Positions 32,644-41,760 of a stretch of 64,000 bases of DNA are shown here, piece by piece (within the stretch, counting starts at the first letter, position 1; each line of letters opens with the position of its first letter). The notes under the pieces were generated by a model, which saw only the letters and a program-made list of their open reading frames with translations, did not search any database and was not told where the DNA came from. Source of the stretch: Lachnospiraceae bacterium MD329 (GTDB taxonomy: Bacteria > Bacillota > Clostridia > UBA1381). The stretch lies in assembly GCA_010206265.1 (NCBI GenBank), contig VIQV01000016.1, positions 39,196 to 103,195 on the forward strand, given 5' to 3'. Both the position numbers and the translations under genes were made by a program.

Positions 32644-34632
32644 ATGAAAAGATTTATTACGCCATTACTTTTAGCTTTAACATTTGTATTTCCGTTGTTT
32701 TCTGCGAAAGTAACGGCTGAAACAAGAACAGAGGTATATACGAGATTTGTACAGGGGAATTTTAATCATTCCGGTGATGGGTCTGCGGCGTCACCGTATA
32801 ATCTTTTTGTAGATGCGCTGGACGCTGTAGCTGACGGCGGAACGATTTACATAATGGACGGCGGAGCGTTTATAAATGATACGAGTGACGGAATGCCGTT
32901 TGAAATAAATAAAAATATTACTATTTCAGCGCAGCCTAATGCTGCGACATATCCTATGTTAAGTGTCAGAACGTCAGGAATAGTTCTTGGTGCAGACGTT
33001 ACATTTAAAAATATAGAACTTTCTTTCAGCAATCCGATTCGTCCGATATTATGCGCTAACGGATATAGTCTTGTTATGGATAATGTATTTTACAGTAAAT
33101 CAACGCAGAAGATTCATCTTGCGGGCGGAGGAATGTATCTGAAAAATGGTGTGTCTGCAAGTCCTGAGTCAGGTGAACACGGAAGTATTACCGTAAAAGG
33201 AAGTAAATCATTGTTTGGAAATATTTATGCAGGAAGTATAAACGGCAGTTTTGATAAACCTGTAGATATAACAGTTTGTGATGTTGCAGGAGCAAATATC
33301 GGTAAGGTCTATTCCTCCGGAGCTGAGGAGGGATATTATGACAGCGGAAATTTTCTTGATCCTGATAACTTTCCGGAGGACCCTGAGGCTGATTTTGTAA
33401 ATTTCCCTTTGCACGGAGATGTGTCAGTGGAAATAAATGATTCGGGAGTTTCAGAAATTTACGGAACTACAGGCGGTAATAAATCGGCGTCTGTCATTTT
33501 TTCAACACGAAATTTACGCAGCTGTTTCCTGACAGATATAAGTTCACTGGAATTAAAAAAAGGTGAACTTAAAGTAATGACAATGAATAACGGAGCTGAC
33601 TTAGCCATATGTGAGGGCGCAGTACTGGATATAAGTGATATGGATATGATTAGCGTTGGAAATTTGGAAGTAAACAATTTTAATGGCGGCGGAGTTTTGG
33701 TTCTTGCCAAAGAGGATTGTCTGGTAATCAAGGGACAATGTACAGGTGAAACTGAACTGAGAACAAATAACGGATTACAGTCAAGTTCAGGTATAGCTTT
33801 GTATAATCATATGTATATTAAAACAGACGGCGATGGTATTTTTACCTTTAATCCATATCCTTCTCAGCAGCACGATATGAGGCTGGAAAAACGTGACGGA
33901 GGCTGGTGGACATCACAGCAGACCGAAGAAGAGGCTTTGGCGCTTACGTCCTTTGATATTCCTAATAAACTTATATATGTAAAGCCGTCTGTAATAAACG
34001 GAGAAAATCCTCCTGAAATTGAAGTAAATGCTGAATTTACCGGAGGCGGAGCGATTCAGGATATAGGTATGATTCCCTTTGGGTACAGTGTAACATATAA
34101 AGGCGAAAAATTCACGGTATCATCTACACCGCTTGCAGATATAGATGGATACTATGAGGGCGATATTGAAGAATTAAATATGAATTTTGCACCCATAGGG
34201 TCTGATATATTGGTTTCTAATTTTTCTTCTTCACTTCAACTCGGAGAAATAGCAGAAGGGATTTATGAGATTGAAATTACTGCACCTACAGTAACCGGAA
34301 ATGTGACACGTTCGTTTGTTCTTGTTGTAAGTGATAAGATTCCTGAAACTCAGGAACAGTTTGATGTGGCTTTTGAAAATGGCAAAGCGGAGGTTATATT
34401 TACAAATACAAGCGAACAGCAAATAGATAATGCAGTTATGATACTTTGCGCTTATGACAACGGAGTGATAAAAACAGTAAAGCCTGCTGACGATAAAATC
34501 ACATTGAAAAGCGGAGAAACGAAGGTGGTACATTTTAACATAGAAGGAATTGACTATAATAAATTAAAAATAATGGTATGGGACAGTTTTGAAAAAATGA
34601 CGCCAATATGTAATTACTATGAAAAAAAGTAG
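32644..34632 (+). CDS. Large secreted protein with a beta-helix-like N-terminal region
   Basis: A 662-residue exported protein of unknown activity. The signal peptide is clear (RFITPLLLALTFVFPLFSAKVTA, cleavage after residue 25). The first 150 mature residues read like the start of a parallel beta-helix or pectate-lyase-like fold: SAASPYNLFVDALDAVADGGTIYIMDGG, then ITISAQPN and VTFKNIELS. No catalytic signature of a known polysaccharide lyase family was seen. The C-terminal 230 residues look like stacked immunoglobulin-type beta domains, ending in VVHFNIEGIDYNKLKIMVWDS. There is no sortase motif or membrane anchor. A carbohydrate-binding or adhesive role is a guess. Confidence 0.7.
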   Translation: MKRFITPLLLALTFVFPLFSAKVTAETRTEVYTRFVQGNFNHSGDGSAASPYNLFVDALDAVADGGTIYIMDGGAFINDTSDGMPFEINKNITISAQPNAATYPMLSVRTSGIVLGADVTFKNIELSFSNPIRPILCANGYSLVMDNVFYSKSTQKIHLAGGGMYLKNGVSASPESGEHGSITVKGSKSLFGNIYAGSINGSFDKPVDITVCDVAGANIGKVYSSGAEEGYYDSGNFLDPDNFPEDPEADFVNFPLHGDVSVEINDSGVSEIYGTTGGNKSASVIFSTRNLRSCFLTDISSLELKKGELKVMTMNNGADLAICEGAVLDISDMDMISVGNLEVNNFNGGGVLVLAKEDCLVIKGQCTGETELRTNNGLQSSSGIALYNHMYIKTDGDGIFTFNPYPSQQHDMRLEKRDGGWWTSQQTEEEALALTSFDIPNKLIYVKPSVINGENPPEIEVNAEFTGGGAIQDIGMIPFGYSVTYKGEKFTVSSTPLADIDGYYEGDIEELNMNFAPIGSDILVSNFSSSLQLGEIAEGIYEIEITAPTVTGNVTRSFVLVVSDKIPETQEQFDVAFENGKAEVIFTNTSEQQIDNAVMILCAYDNGVIKTVKPADDKITLKSGETKVVHFNIEGIDYNKLKIMVWDSFEKMTPICNYYEKK

Positions 34633-34651
34633 GGGATTCCCCTACTTTTTT
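34623..34651. terminator. Bidirectional terminator
   Basis: AAAAAAGTAGGGG, loop ATT, CCCCTACTTTTTT, a 13-bp perfect stem. It overlaps the last codons of both convergent genes, the secreted protein and the P-type ATPase. Confidence 0.9.
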
Positions 34652-36735
34652 AAAATACGCATTGCATTCATCACAGCGATTATCATTACGCCTACATCTC
34701 CGAATACAGCCTCCCACATACTTGCTATACCAAATGCACCGAGTACAAGGAATATCGATTTCACACCGAGTGCAAATATTATATTCTGTATAACAATGTG
34801 TTTCGTGGCTTTCGCTATATGAAGCGCGTCCGCAAGACTTGAAATATCATCTTTCATTAATACGACGTCAGCCGCCTCAATTGCGGCGTCGGAGCCGAGC
34901 GCGCCCATTGCAATGCCTACATCTGCGCGTGACAATACAGGTGCGTCGTTTATGCCGTCACCGACAAAGGCAAGCTTTCCTCCTAAAGTATCTATATTTT
35001 CGAGCGCATTGACCTTCATATCGGGTAACAGCTCTGCCGAATATTCATCAATGTTTAATTCTGACGCTACCGAGTCGGCAATTTTTTTGTTATCACCTGT
35101 AAGCATAACAGTTTTACGAATACCGGCTTTTTTTATTGACTGTAAAGCCTCTTTACAGCCGCTTTTTATTTCGTCGCTTATAATAACAGCGCCTGCGTAT
35201 TTTTCGTCTGCGGATATATATACTTTTGTGCCTGCTGTATCAATGGGTGAGAAATTAATATTCAGACTGTTCATCAAGCGTTCGTTGCCTACAGCTATTT
35301 TAACCATATTGCTGTCGTGTGCAATAATTCCCTGACCTGCAAGCTCCTGAAAATCTGTTATAGCGGAATCGGAGATATTATTTCCGTATGCCGTAATTAT
35401 GGAGCGTGCTATAGGGTGATTTGACATCATTTCTGCCTTTGCGGCAAATTCAAGGACTTCTTCCTGAGTAAACCCGTTTGCAGGAATAATATCAGTAACT
35501 TTAAATACACCTTTTGTAAGTGTACCGGTTTTATCAAAAGCAACAACAGAAACTTTGTTTAAAGCCTCAAGGTAATTACCACCCTTTATTAAAATGCCTT
35601 TTCTTGACGCACTTCCGATACCGCCGAAAAATGTAAGCGGAATCGAAATGACAAGCGCGCAGGGACAGGAAATAACAAGAAATACACAACCGCGTCTAAT
35701 CCATTCGCCCCAAGGTGAACCGAATATAAGAGGCGGAAAAACTGCAAGCATAAGCGCAAGTATGACAACTACGGGAGTATAATAACGTGCAAATGTGGTG
35801 ATAAAATTTTCCGCAGAAGCTTTTTTGCTTGCCGCATTTTCAACGAGGTCGATAATTTTTGAGGCAGTGGAATCGTGAAATGCTTTGGTAACCTCTATTG
35901 TAAGCGCACCGCCCTGATTTATACAGCCTGATAATATGGTATCACCTGTTTTTACGCTCCGCGGTACAGATTCGCCCGTAAGAGCAACGGTGTCAAGCAT
36001 ACTTTCACCGTCGGTAACAATTCCGTCAAGAGGTATCCTTTCACCAGGTTTCACGATAATTCTTTCACCGACATTTACATTTTCAGCATTGACCTCAATA
36101 GTTTTTCCGTCTTGCAATACACGCGCTGAATCGGGGCGTATGTCCAGAAGGGAAGAGATAGACTTTCTTGAACGGTGTACCGCCGAATCCTCGAAAAATT
36201 CACCAATTCTGTAGAACAGCATAACGGCGACTGCCTCAGGGTATTCGCCTATTGCAAAAGCTCCGAGAGTGGATATTGTCATAAGGAAATTTTCGTCGAA
36301 TACGCGTCCTTTTAATATATTTTTCACTGCCTGCCAAAGTACGGCTCCGCCCAGAATTAAATATGATACTATAAGAATGGAAAGAGATACATACTGACCT
36401 GCGGTTGTAAAATGTGAAATAATAAGCCCTGCGGCATATACAGCTGCTCCGATTGAAATAGATATTATTTCGGACTTTCCGTTGTGCTCTCCGTGAGTGT
36501 GAGTGGTATGGTCAGATTTTTCTGATACCGTGACATCAGGTTCGTATGTGTGCACAATTTTTTCTATTTCTTTATTTATATCGCCGTTGTATGACTTGTC
36601 AAAAGTTATAGTAAGTGTCTGGCTGATTAAATTCACTGTTGATGAGCTTATAAATCCGAGATTGCCGACAGCAGTTTCAATTTTTGACGAGCAATGCGGA
36701 CAGTCAAGCCCTTTAAGTACAAATATTTTCTCCAT
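34642..36735 (-). CDS. Heavy-metal (Cd/Zn/Pb-type) P-type ATPase
   Basis: A 697-residue P1B ATPase that exports divalent soft metals. An N-terminal HMA domain has the metal site GLDCPHC (C12, C15), followed by a histidine-rich linker, HTTHTHGEHNGK. The membrane metal motif is C357-P-C359 in VISCPCALVIS. The phosphorylation loop DKTGTLTKG, the SNHPIA nucleotide site, TGDNKKIADSVASEL and GDGINDAPVL follow. The histidine-rich linker and the CPC motif favour the ZntA/CadA branch over CopA. ATG 36735 has AAAGGG upstream. No CadC-type repressor gene is adjacent. Transcribed alone. Confidence 0.93.
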   Translation of the reverse strand: MEKIFVLKGLDCPHCSSKIETAVGNLGFISSSTVNLISQTLTITFDKSYNGDINKEIEKIVHTYEPDVTVSEKSDHTTHTHGEHNGKSEIISISIGAAVYAAGLIISHFTTAGQYVSLSILIVSYLILGGAVLWQAVKNILKGRVFDENFLMTISTLGAFAIGEYPEAVAVMLFYRIGEFFEDSAVHRSRKSISSLLDIRPDSARVLQDGKTIEVNAENVNVGERIIVKPGERIPLDGIVTDGESMLDTVALTGESVPRSVKTGDTILSGCINQGGALTIEVTKAFHDSTASKIIDLVENAASKKASAENFITTFARYYTPVVVILALMLAVFPPLIFGSPWGEWIRRGCVFLVISCPCALVISIPLTFFGGIGSASRKGILIKGGNYLEALNKVSVVAFDKTGTLTKGVFKVTDIIPANGFTQEEVLEFAAKAEMMSNHPIARSIITAYGNNISDSAITDFQELAGQGIIAHDSNMVKIAVGNERLMNSLNINFSPIDTAGTKVYISADEKYAGAVIISDEIKSGCKEALQSIKKAGIRKTVMLTGDNKKIADSVASELNIDEYSAELLPDMKVNALENIDTLGGKLAFVGDGINDAPVLSRADVGIAMGALGSDAAIEAADVVLMKDDISSLADALHIAKATKHIVIQNIIFALGVKSIFLVLGAFGIASMWEAVFGDVGVMIIAVMNAMRILKK

Positions 36736-36900
36736 AATTATCACCCTTTCTTAAATGGATAAGCTTTAATAAGAACAAATGAACATATGTTCAACTGTTA
36801 ATATTATATCATCGGTAAGGATTTATGTCAACAGTTTTTTCAAAAATTTTATAGAATATGTTTTAAAAATTTGAAAATGTAACAAAATTCGCATTATATC

Positions 36901-36929
36901 TTGATTTTTCAATAAAACTATGGTAAAAT
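36901..36929 (+). promoter_or_regulatory. Promoter of the aldolase-like gene
   Basis: TTGATT (36901-36906), 17-base spacer, TAAAAT (36924-36929), leaving a 5' leader of about 50 bases. The divergent ATPase gene starts 166 bases away. Confidence 0.6.
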
Positions 36930-36985
36930 ACACTTGTTTTTTGAATGAGCAAAAAACAAATGTAGTATGGTAGGAGGAAAAAATA

Positions 36986-37966
36986 ATGGCACCACAGAAA
37001 GGAACATTATTGTCCTATAGACCCGATATAAAGGTCTTGGACGCAACTGTCCGCGACGGCGGACTTGTAAACAGCTTTTACTTCACAGATGATTTTGTGA
37101 AAAATCTTTACAGAACGAATGTAAAAGCAGGAGTAGACTATATGGAATTTGGTTATAAGGCGTCGAAGGAAATTTTCGATACCGACAAATTTGGAAAATG
37201 GAAGTTTTGTGATGAGGAATCGCTAAGGAGTATTGTCGGAGAGAATGACACAGATATGAAAATATCGGTTATGGCGGACGTAGGCAGAACTGATTTGGAA
37301 AATGATATTCTTGATAAGAACGACAGTGTAATTGATTTAGTGCGTGTTGCTACTTATATCAATACTATTCCTGCGGCAATTGATATGGCGGAATACTGTA
37401 AGAAAAAGGGATATGAAACGTGTATCAATATTATGGCTATTTCTACGTCGAGCGATAAGGATATAAAGCACGCGTTGGAGCTTATCGGACAGAGCAGCAC
37501 GGATATGATTTATCTTGTTGACAGCTACGGTTCAATGTACCCTGAGCAGATAAAAGAACTTGCTGAAATGTATCTTGAAATCGGTGATAAATACGATAAG
37601 ACAATCGGTATTCACGCGCATAATAACCAGCAGCTTGCATTTGCTAATACAATAGAGGCAACGCGAATGGGAGTAAGTATGCTTGACGCTACTATGAGCG
37701 GTATGGGCAGAGGCGCCGGAAACTGTGCAATGGAGGCGCTTATCGGATTTTTGAAAAACCCGAAATATAATATAAATTACGTTTTGAAGTTTGTACAGAA
37801 TGAAATGCTGAAACTAAAAGAGGAAGGACTGAAGTGGGGATACGATATTCCGTATCTTCTTACAGGTATGCTGAATGTTCATCCGCGTTCGGCAATTGAC
37901 TGTATTAAGCAGAACAATACAGATTATATATCGTTCTATCAGGAACTTTGGGATAAAGAATGTTAA
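36986..37966 (+). CDS. HMGL-like/DRE-TIM aldolase of unknown substrate
   Basis: A 326-residue DRE-TIM metallolyase, related to 4-hydroxy-2-oxovalerate aldolase. The metal and catalytic motifs are present: VLDATVRDGGLVNS (the D-x-R-D element), YLVDSYGSM, GIHAHNNQQLAFANT (HxHN) and GMGRGAGNCAMEALIGFL. It lacks the LeuA-type regulatory domain, and the genes that normally accompany hydroxy-oxovalerate aldolase in aromatic degradation (acetaldehyde dehydrogenase, hydratase) are not nearby. The substrate cannot be assigned. GGAGGAAA lies ahead of the ATG. Transcribed alone between a promoter and a strong terminator. Confidence 0.82.
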   Translation: MAPQKGTLLSYRPDIKVLDATVRDGGLVNSFYFTDDFVKNLYRTNVKAGVDYMEFGYKASKEIFDTDKFGKWKFCDEESLRSIVGENDTDMKISVMADVGRTDLENDILDKNDSVIDLVRVATYINTIPAAIDMAEYCKKKGYETCINIMAISTSSDKDIKHALELIGQSSTDMIYLVDSYGSMYPEQIKELAEMYLEIGDKYDKTIGIHAHNNQQLAFANTIEATRMGVSMLDATMSGMGRGAGNCAMEALIGFLKNPKYNINYVLKFVQNEMLKLKEEGLKWGYDIPYLLTGMLNVHPRSAIDCIKQNNTDYISFYQELWDKEC

Positions 37967-37997
37967 AAAAAGGACTGCTCAGGCAGTCCTTTTTTTT
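37965..37997. terminator. Bidirectional terminator, GGACTGC type
   Basis: AAAAAAAGGACTGC, loop TCAG, GCAGTCC and eight T. The convergent lgt gene ends inside it, with its TGA read from the loop, so the final codons of lgt are part of the stem. Confidence 0.9.
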
Positions 37998-38764
37998 GTC
38001 AGATATACGAAAGCGGCGGCTGAAATTACTATCAGCAATGCCGACACAAGCTGAGATATACCAAGTGCGTTAGGTATTACATACAAAATATAGGCACTGT
38101 TACGCATACCCTCTAAAAATAATCTGCCCAGAGCGTACCAGAAAATATAAAAACAGAAAACCTGACCGTCAGCTTTTTTCTTGTCGCGGAATAATATAAT
38201 CAGTACAAGACCTGCTGTGTTCCATAATGACTCATATAGAAACAGAGGATGTACAGGCGGTCTGCCGTTTATGGACATTCCCAGAAACGAGCCTGTTTCG
38301 CCGCCAAAGACTTCGGCATTGACAAAATTGCCGAAACGCCCTATTGCCTGTCCGATTAACAGACCCGGAGCGCATATGTCAAAAACATTACGGGTATTAA
38401 GTTTTTTTACTCGGCAGTATATAAAGGTGGAAACGGCAGAACCGATAATTCCACCGTAAATGGCAAGACCGCCGTTCCATATTTTCAGCATATCGGAGAA
38501 AGAACTGAATTCGTCGAGCGCGAATAATACATAATATATTCTTGCTCCGACAATTCCTGCGATAAGCCCGAAAAGAGCAATATCCCATATACTGTCGTGT
38601 TTTATAGCGCGTTTTTCGCAGGTTTTGTATACAAACAAAAATGCAAGCAAAAAGCCTGTAAGAATTATGAGCGCGTACCAGTATACAGGCTTTGAGCCTA
38701 TAGAAAAGGCAACAGGGTCTATATTAAGGGTAATACCTAATTTTGGAAACGAAATAACATTCAT
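37979..38764 (-). CDS. lgt: Prolipoprotein diacylglyceryl transferase
   Basis: A 261-residue integral membrane enzyme that attaches diacylglycerol from phosphatidylglycerol to the lipobox cysteine of prolipoproteins, such as the binding protein at 44-811. Seven or so hydrophobic segments are visible, with the Lgt signature GRFGNFVNAEVFG and the following HPLFLYESLWN. The conserved arginine and histidine are retained. It starts 3 bases after the tex stop on the same strand, so the two are co-transcribed. The C-terminus (TKKRTA) is encoded within the terminator. Confidence 0.95.
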   Translation of the reverse strand: MNVISFPKLGITLNIDPVAFSIGSKPVYWYALIILTGFLLAFLFVYKTCEKRAIKHDSIWDIALFGLIAGIVGARIYYVLFALDEFSSFSDMLKIWNGGLAIYGGIIGSAVSTFIYCRVKKLNTRNVFDICAPGLLIGQAIGRFGNFVNAEVFGGETGSFLGMSINGRPPVHPLFLYESLWNTAGLVLIILFRDKKKADGQVFCFYIFWYALGRLFLEGMRNSAYILYVIPNALGISQLVSALLIVISAAAFVYLTKKRTA

Positions 38765-38766
38765 CT

Positions 38767-40929
38767 TTATACCTCCTTCATTGAAAGAGAAATTCTCTTT
38801 TTCTTAACGTCAACTTCAAGTATCCGTACTTTTACTATATCTCCTACGCTCAGGACGTCAGTCGGGTGTTTTATATATCTGTCGCATATTTGAGATATAT
38901 GCACCAGCCCGTCCTGATGAACTCCTATATCGACAAAAGCACCGAAATCAATGACATTTCTTACGGTTCCCTCAAGCACCATATCGGGCTTTAAATCCTC
39001 CATAGAAAGAATATCGTTTCTTAAAACGGGCTGAGGCAGTTCCTCACGCGGGTCCCGACCTTTTTTTATAATGCTGTCCGCAATGTCGCGGAGCGTGATT
39101 TCTCCTATTTCAAGAGTATGTGCAATTTCAGATAAATTCATAGCTGAAATCCGTTCTTTTAAATCGGAAGTATTACCGTTTTTAATATCCTCCTTGCTGT
39201 AGTCAGCAAGACTTAAAAGTTTTAAAGCGGCGGTATAGCTTTCGGGATGAACAGAAGTATTGTCAAGAGGTTCTGTACCGTCGGTAATACGCATAAAACC
39301 AGCACATTGTTCAAATGCTTTTGCACCAAGTTTCGGGACTTTTAAAAGTTCTTTCCGAGAGGTGAATTTACCGTTTTCTTCACGGTAGGTTATTATATTT
39401 TTTGAAACTGTCTTATTTATGCCTGCAACGTAAGACAGAAGTGACGGTGAAGCTGTATTAAGGTCAACTCCTACATTGTTTACGCAGCTTTCGACAACGC
39501 CTTCCAATGCCTCACCCAAATGCTTTTGGTTCATATCGTGCTGATATTGTCCGACGCCGATTGATTTAGGGTCGATTTTTACAAGCTCGGCAAGAGGGTC
39601 CTGAGCTCTGCGCGCGATTGAAACCGCACTCCTCAATGCAACGTCATACTGAGGAAATTCCTCTGCAGCAAGCTTTGAGGCACTGTAAACCGACGCTCCT
39701 GCCTCGTTTGTCATAATATAAAACACCTCACGGTCAAGCTCCTTTAAAAGCTCGGAAATAAATATTTCACTTTCTTTGGAGGCAGTGCCGTTTCCTATAG
39801 AAATAAGCTGAACGCCGTTTTTTTCAATCATATCAGTGAGAATTTTTTTTGCTTTCGCTTTGTCGTGAATGTCAAGAGTACAGTAAACGACGTTTGTATC
39901 AAGTACCTTGCCTGTTTCATCAACAACGGCTACTTTACACCCTGTTCTGTATCCCGGGTCAAACCCCATAACGGTTCTGTCTTTTATAGGCGGCTGAAGC
40001 AACAGTCCTGATAAATTCTGGCTGAAAACTTTTATAGACGCTGTTTCAGCATTTTCGGTAAGCATATTGCGTATCTCTGTAGATATTGAAGGTGCAATAA
40101 GTCTTTTGTAGCTGTCTGCAATTGCCTCGCATACATACTGAGTAGACGGCGCTTGTCGTTTGGGGGTAAGAGCGCGGACAAGATAATTATTGATTCTGTT
40201 TTCGTCAACATCTATTTTTACCGATAAAAAGCTTTCTTTTTCGCCTCGGTTTATGGCAAGTATTCTATGGTTGGCAAGTTTTTTTATCGGCTCGGAAAAA
40301 TCATAGTAAAGGCGGTAAACACTGTCCTCCTCCGTGGCGGCTTTTGAAATAAGAAGTCCATTATCAATAGTGATGGCGCGTATATTCTTTCGGTATTCTG
40401 CATTATCACTGATATTTTCGGCTATAATGTCCATTGCTCCTGCAATTGCGTCCTCTGAACTGCTGACATCTTTTTCAATGTCAATAAAATCAAGAGCTAT
40501 TGAGTCTATATTATCATTATAATTTTGTTCAAGAATAATTTCAGCAAGAGGTTCAAGACCTTTTTCTCGTGCAATAGTGGCGCGTGTTCTGCGTTTGGGG
40601 CGGAACGGACGGTAAATATCCTCTATTTCAGATAGAGTAGACGCGTTTTCTATTGAGGTTCTTATATCGTCTGTCAAAAGCCCCTGCTCATCTATAAGAC
40701 GTATTGTTTCCTGTTTTTTGCTCTCTAAATTACGCAGATAGTTCAGTTTTTCGTAAAGTTCGCGTAATATTTCGTCGCTCAGAGAACCTGTCGCCTCTTT
40801 TCTGTAACGCGCTATAAACGGTATTGTATTACCGTCGTCAATAAGTCTGACAGCGCCTTCGACCTGACTGCGTTTTAGTGAAAACTGCTCTGTCAGGGTG
40901 TTTATAATGTTGTTTTCGGTATTGTCCAT
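38767..40929 (-). CDS. tex: Tex-family RNA-binding transcription accessory protein
   Basis: A 720-residue Tex/YhgF homologue. In order: the Tex N-terminal helical region (IPFIARYRKEATGSLSDE), a YqgF/RNase H-like domain (VMGFDPGYRTGCKVAVVDETG), helix-hairpin-helix segments (VGVDLNTASPSLLSYVAGI, FTSRKELLKVPKLG) and a C-terminal S1 RNA-binding domain (EGTVRNVIDFGAFVDIGVHQDGLVHIS). The start was set at ATG 40929 because GGAGGA is 9 bases upstream; the TTG five codons earlier lies in that site. Its role in transcription or RNA turnover is not fully defined in any species. Operon with lgt. Confidence 0.95.
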   Translation of the reverse strand: MDNTENNIINTLTEQFSLKRSQVEGAVRLIDDGNTIPFIARYRKEATGSLSDEILRELYEKLNYLRNLESKKQETIRLIDEQGLLTDDIRTSIENASTLSEIEDIYRPFRPKRRTRATIAREKGLEPLAEIILEQNYNDNIDSIALDFIDIEKDVSSSEDAIAGAMDIIAENISDNAEYRKNIRAITIDNGLLISKAATEEDSVYRLYYDFSEPIKKLANHRILAINRGEKESFLSVKIDVDENRINNYLVRALTPKRQAPSTQYVCEAIADSYKRLIAPSISTEIRNMLTENAETASIKVFSQNLSGLLLQPPIKDRTVMGFDPGYRTGCKVAVVDETGKVLDTNVVYCTLDIHDKAKAKKILTDMIEKNGVQLISIGNGTASKESEIFISELLKELDREVFYIMTNEAGASVYSASKLAAEEFPQYDVALRSAVSIARRAQDPLAELVKIDPKSIGVGQYQHDMNQKHLGEALEGVVESCVNNVGVDLNTASPSLLSYVAGINKTVSKNIITYREENGKFTSRKELLKVPKLGAKAFEQCAGFMRITDGTEPLDNTSVHPESYTAALKLLSLADYSKEDIKNGNTSDLKERISAMNLSEIAHTLEIGEITLRDIADSIIKKGRDPREELPQPVLRNDILSMEDLKPDMVLEGTVRNVIDFGAFVDIGVHQDGLVHISQICDRYIKHPTDVLSVGDIVKVRILEVDVKKKRISLSMKEV

Positions 40930-41006
40930 ATGTAAATCCTCCAAAATATTTAAAAGGTCCTGAAATATTTTTGTAATATAACTGCAAATAAAATTTAAAA
41001 TAACTA

Positions 41007-41035
41007 TTCACAAATTGAAATATTTGTGATATAAT
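41007..41035 (+). promoter_or_regulatory. Possible distal promoter toward the dcw cluster
   Basis: TTCACA (41007-41012), 17-base spacer, TATAAT (41030-41035), facing mraZ from 270 bases upstream. The 373-base gap between tex and mraZ holds this, the proximal promoter and the MraZ boxes; no ORF was seen in it. Confidence 0.5.
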
Positions 41036-41194
41036 AGTAACAACCACAATATATGGTGGGTAATATTACAGCATTATAACAATATATATACAATGTTAAA
41101 ATATCCAAGTAATCTAATTATATCCTATATTGCCTTAATTTACAAGTAAAACCGTAAAATAAGCTGTATAAGGACGTACATAGCAAAAAAGCTA

Positions 41195-41223
41195 TTGCAT
41201 TTTTCATTGATTTAGGGTAAAAT
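41195..41223 (+). promoter_or_regulatory. Promoter of the mraZ cluster
   Basis: TTGCAT (41195-41200), 17-base spacer, TAAAAT (41218-41223), directly followed by the MraZ repeats. Initiation near 41230 would place the repeats at the very start of the transcript. Confidence 0.7.
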
Positions 41224-41232
41224 GGTGTCATA

Positions 41233-41257
41233 GGGAGCAAATGGGAGTAAACGGGAG
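41233..41257 (+). promoter_or_regulatory. MraZ-binding repeats (three GGGAG boxes)
   Basis: GGGAG occurs at 41233, 41243 and 41253, exactly 10 bases apart. Each is preceded by an A/T/C-G-like step as in the TGGGA boxes recognised by MraZ on the same DNA face, and a weaker TGGTG lies one turn upstream at 41223. Their position over the start site fits autorepression of the cluster. Confidence 0.75.
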
Positions 41258-41303
41258 AGTATATTCCCTGATAAATCTATGAGAAAGGCAGGCGAAAGAC
41301 AGT

Positions 41304-41747
41304 ATGGTAAACTTTGTTGACGAATATCCGCGTCAGCTTGATGAACGCGGAAGAATTATTTTACCGTCAAAGGTACGCGAAAAGATGTCAGATACGATAT
41401 ATGTTACGCGTTCAATGTCTGATAAATGCCTGCATATGTACACTCAGGAGGAATGGGATAAGATTTCGGAAAAAATCAATCAGCTTCCTACGGCTACTGA
41501 CAGAAATGCGGCTGCTTTTGTGCGTCTGTTTTTCGGTAAAGCCACTTCGGCGGTTATTGATAAACAGGGGCGTATACCTATTGCCAAACGGCTTATGGAG
41601 TACGCAGGTCTTTCAAAGGACATTGTGCTTGTCGGAGCGAATACGCGTCTGGAAATTTGGGACAGCGCGGAATGGGACAGTTACCAGAACGGTCTTTCCG
41701 ACGATTTTATGTTAGAGGGCATAAGAGAGTATGGTTTGAACATATAG
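41304..41747 (+). CDS. mraZ: Transcriptional regulator MraZ
   Basis: A 147-residue MraZ with two SpoVT/AbrB-like swapped-hairpin halves, each carrying the DxxGR signature: QLDERGRIILPSKVRE near residue 10 and VIDKQGRIPIAKRL near residue 85. MraZ forms a ring-shaped oligomer that binds repeated TGGGA boxes before its own gene, and such repeats are present here. It is the first gene of the division and cell-wall cluster, 13 bases before rsmH. Confidence 0.95.
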   Translation: MVNFVDEYPRQLDERGRIILPSKVREKMSDTIYVTRSMSDKCLHMYTQEEWDKISEKINQLPTATDRNAAAFVRLFFGKATSAVIDKQGRIPIAKRLMEYAGLSKDIVLVGANTRLEIWDSAEWDSYQNGLSDDFMLEGIREYGLNI

Positions 41748-41760
41748 GAAAGGACTTTAA

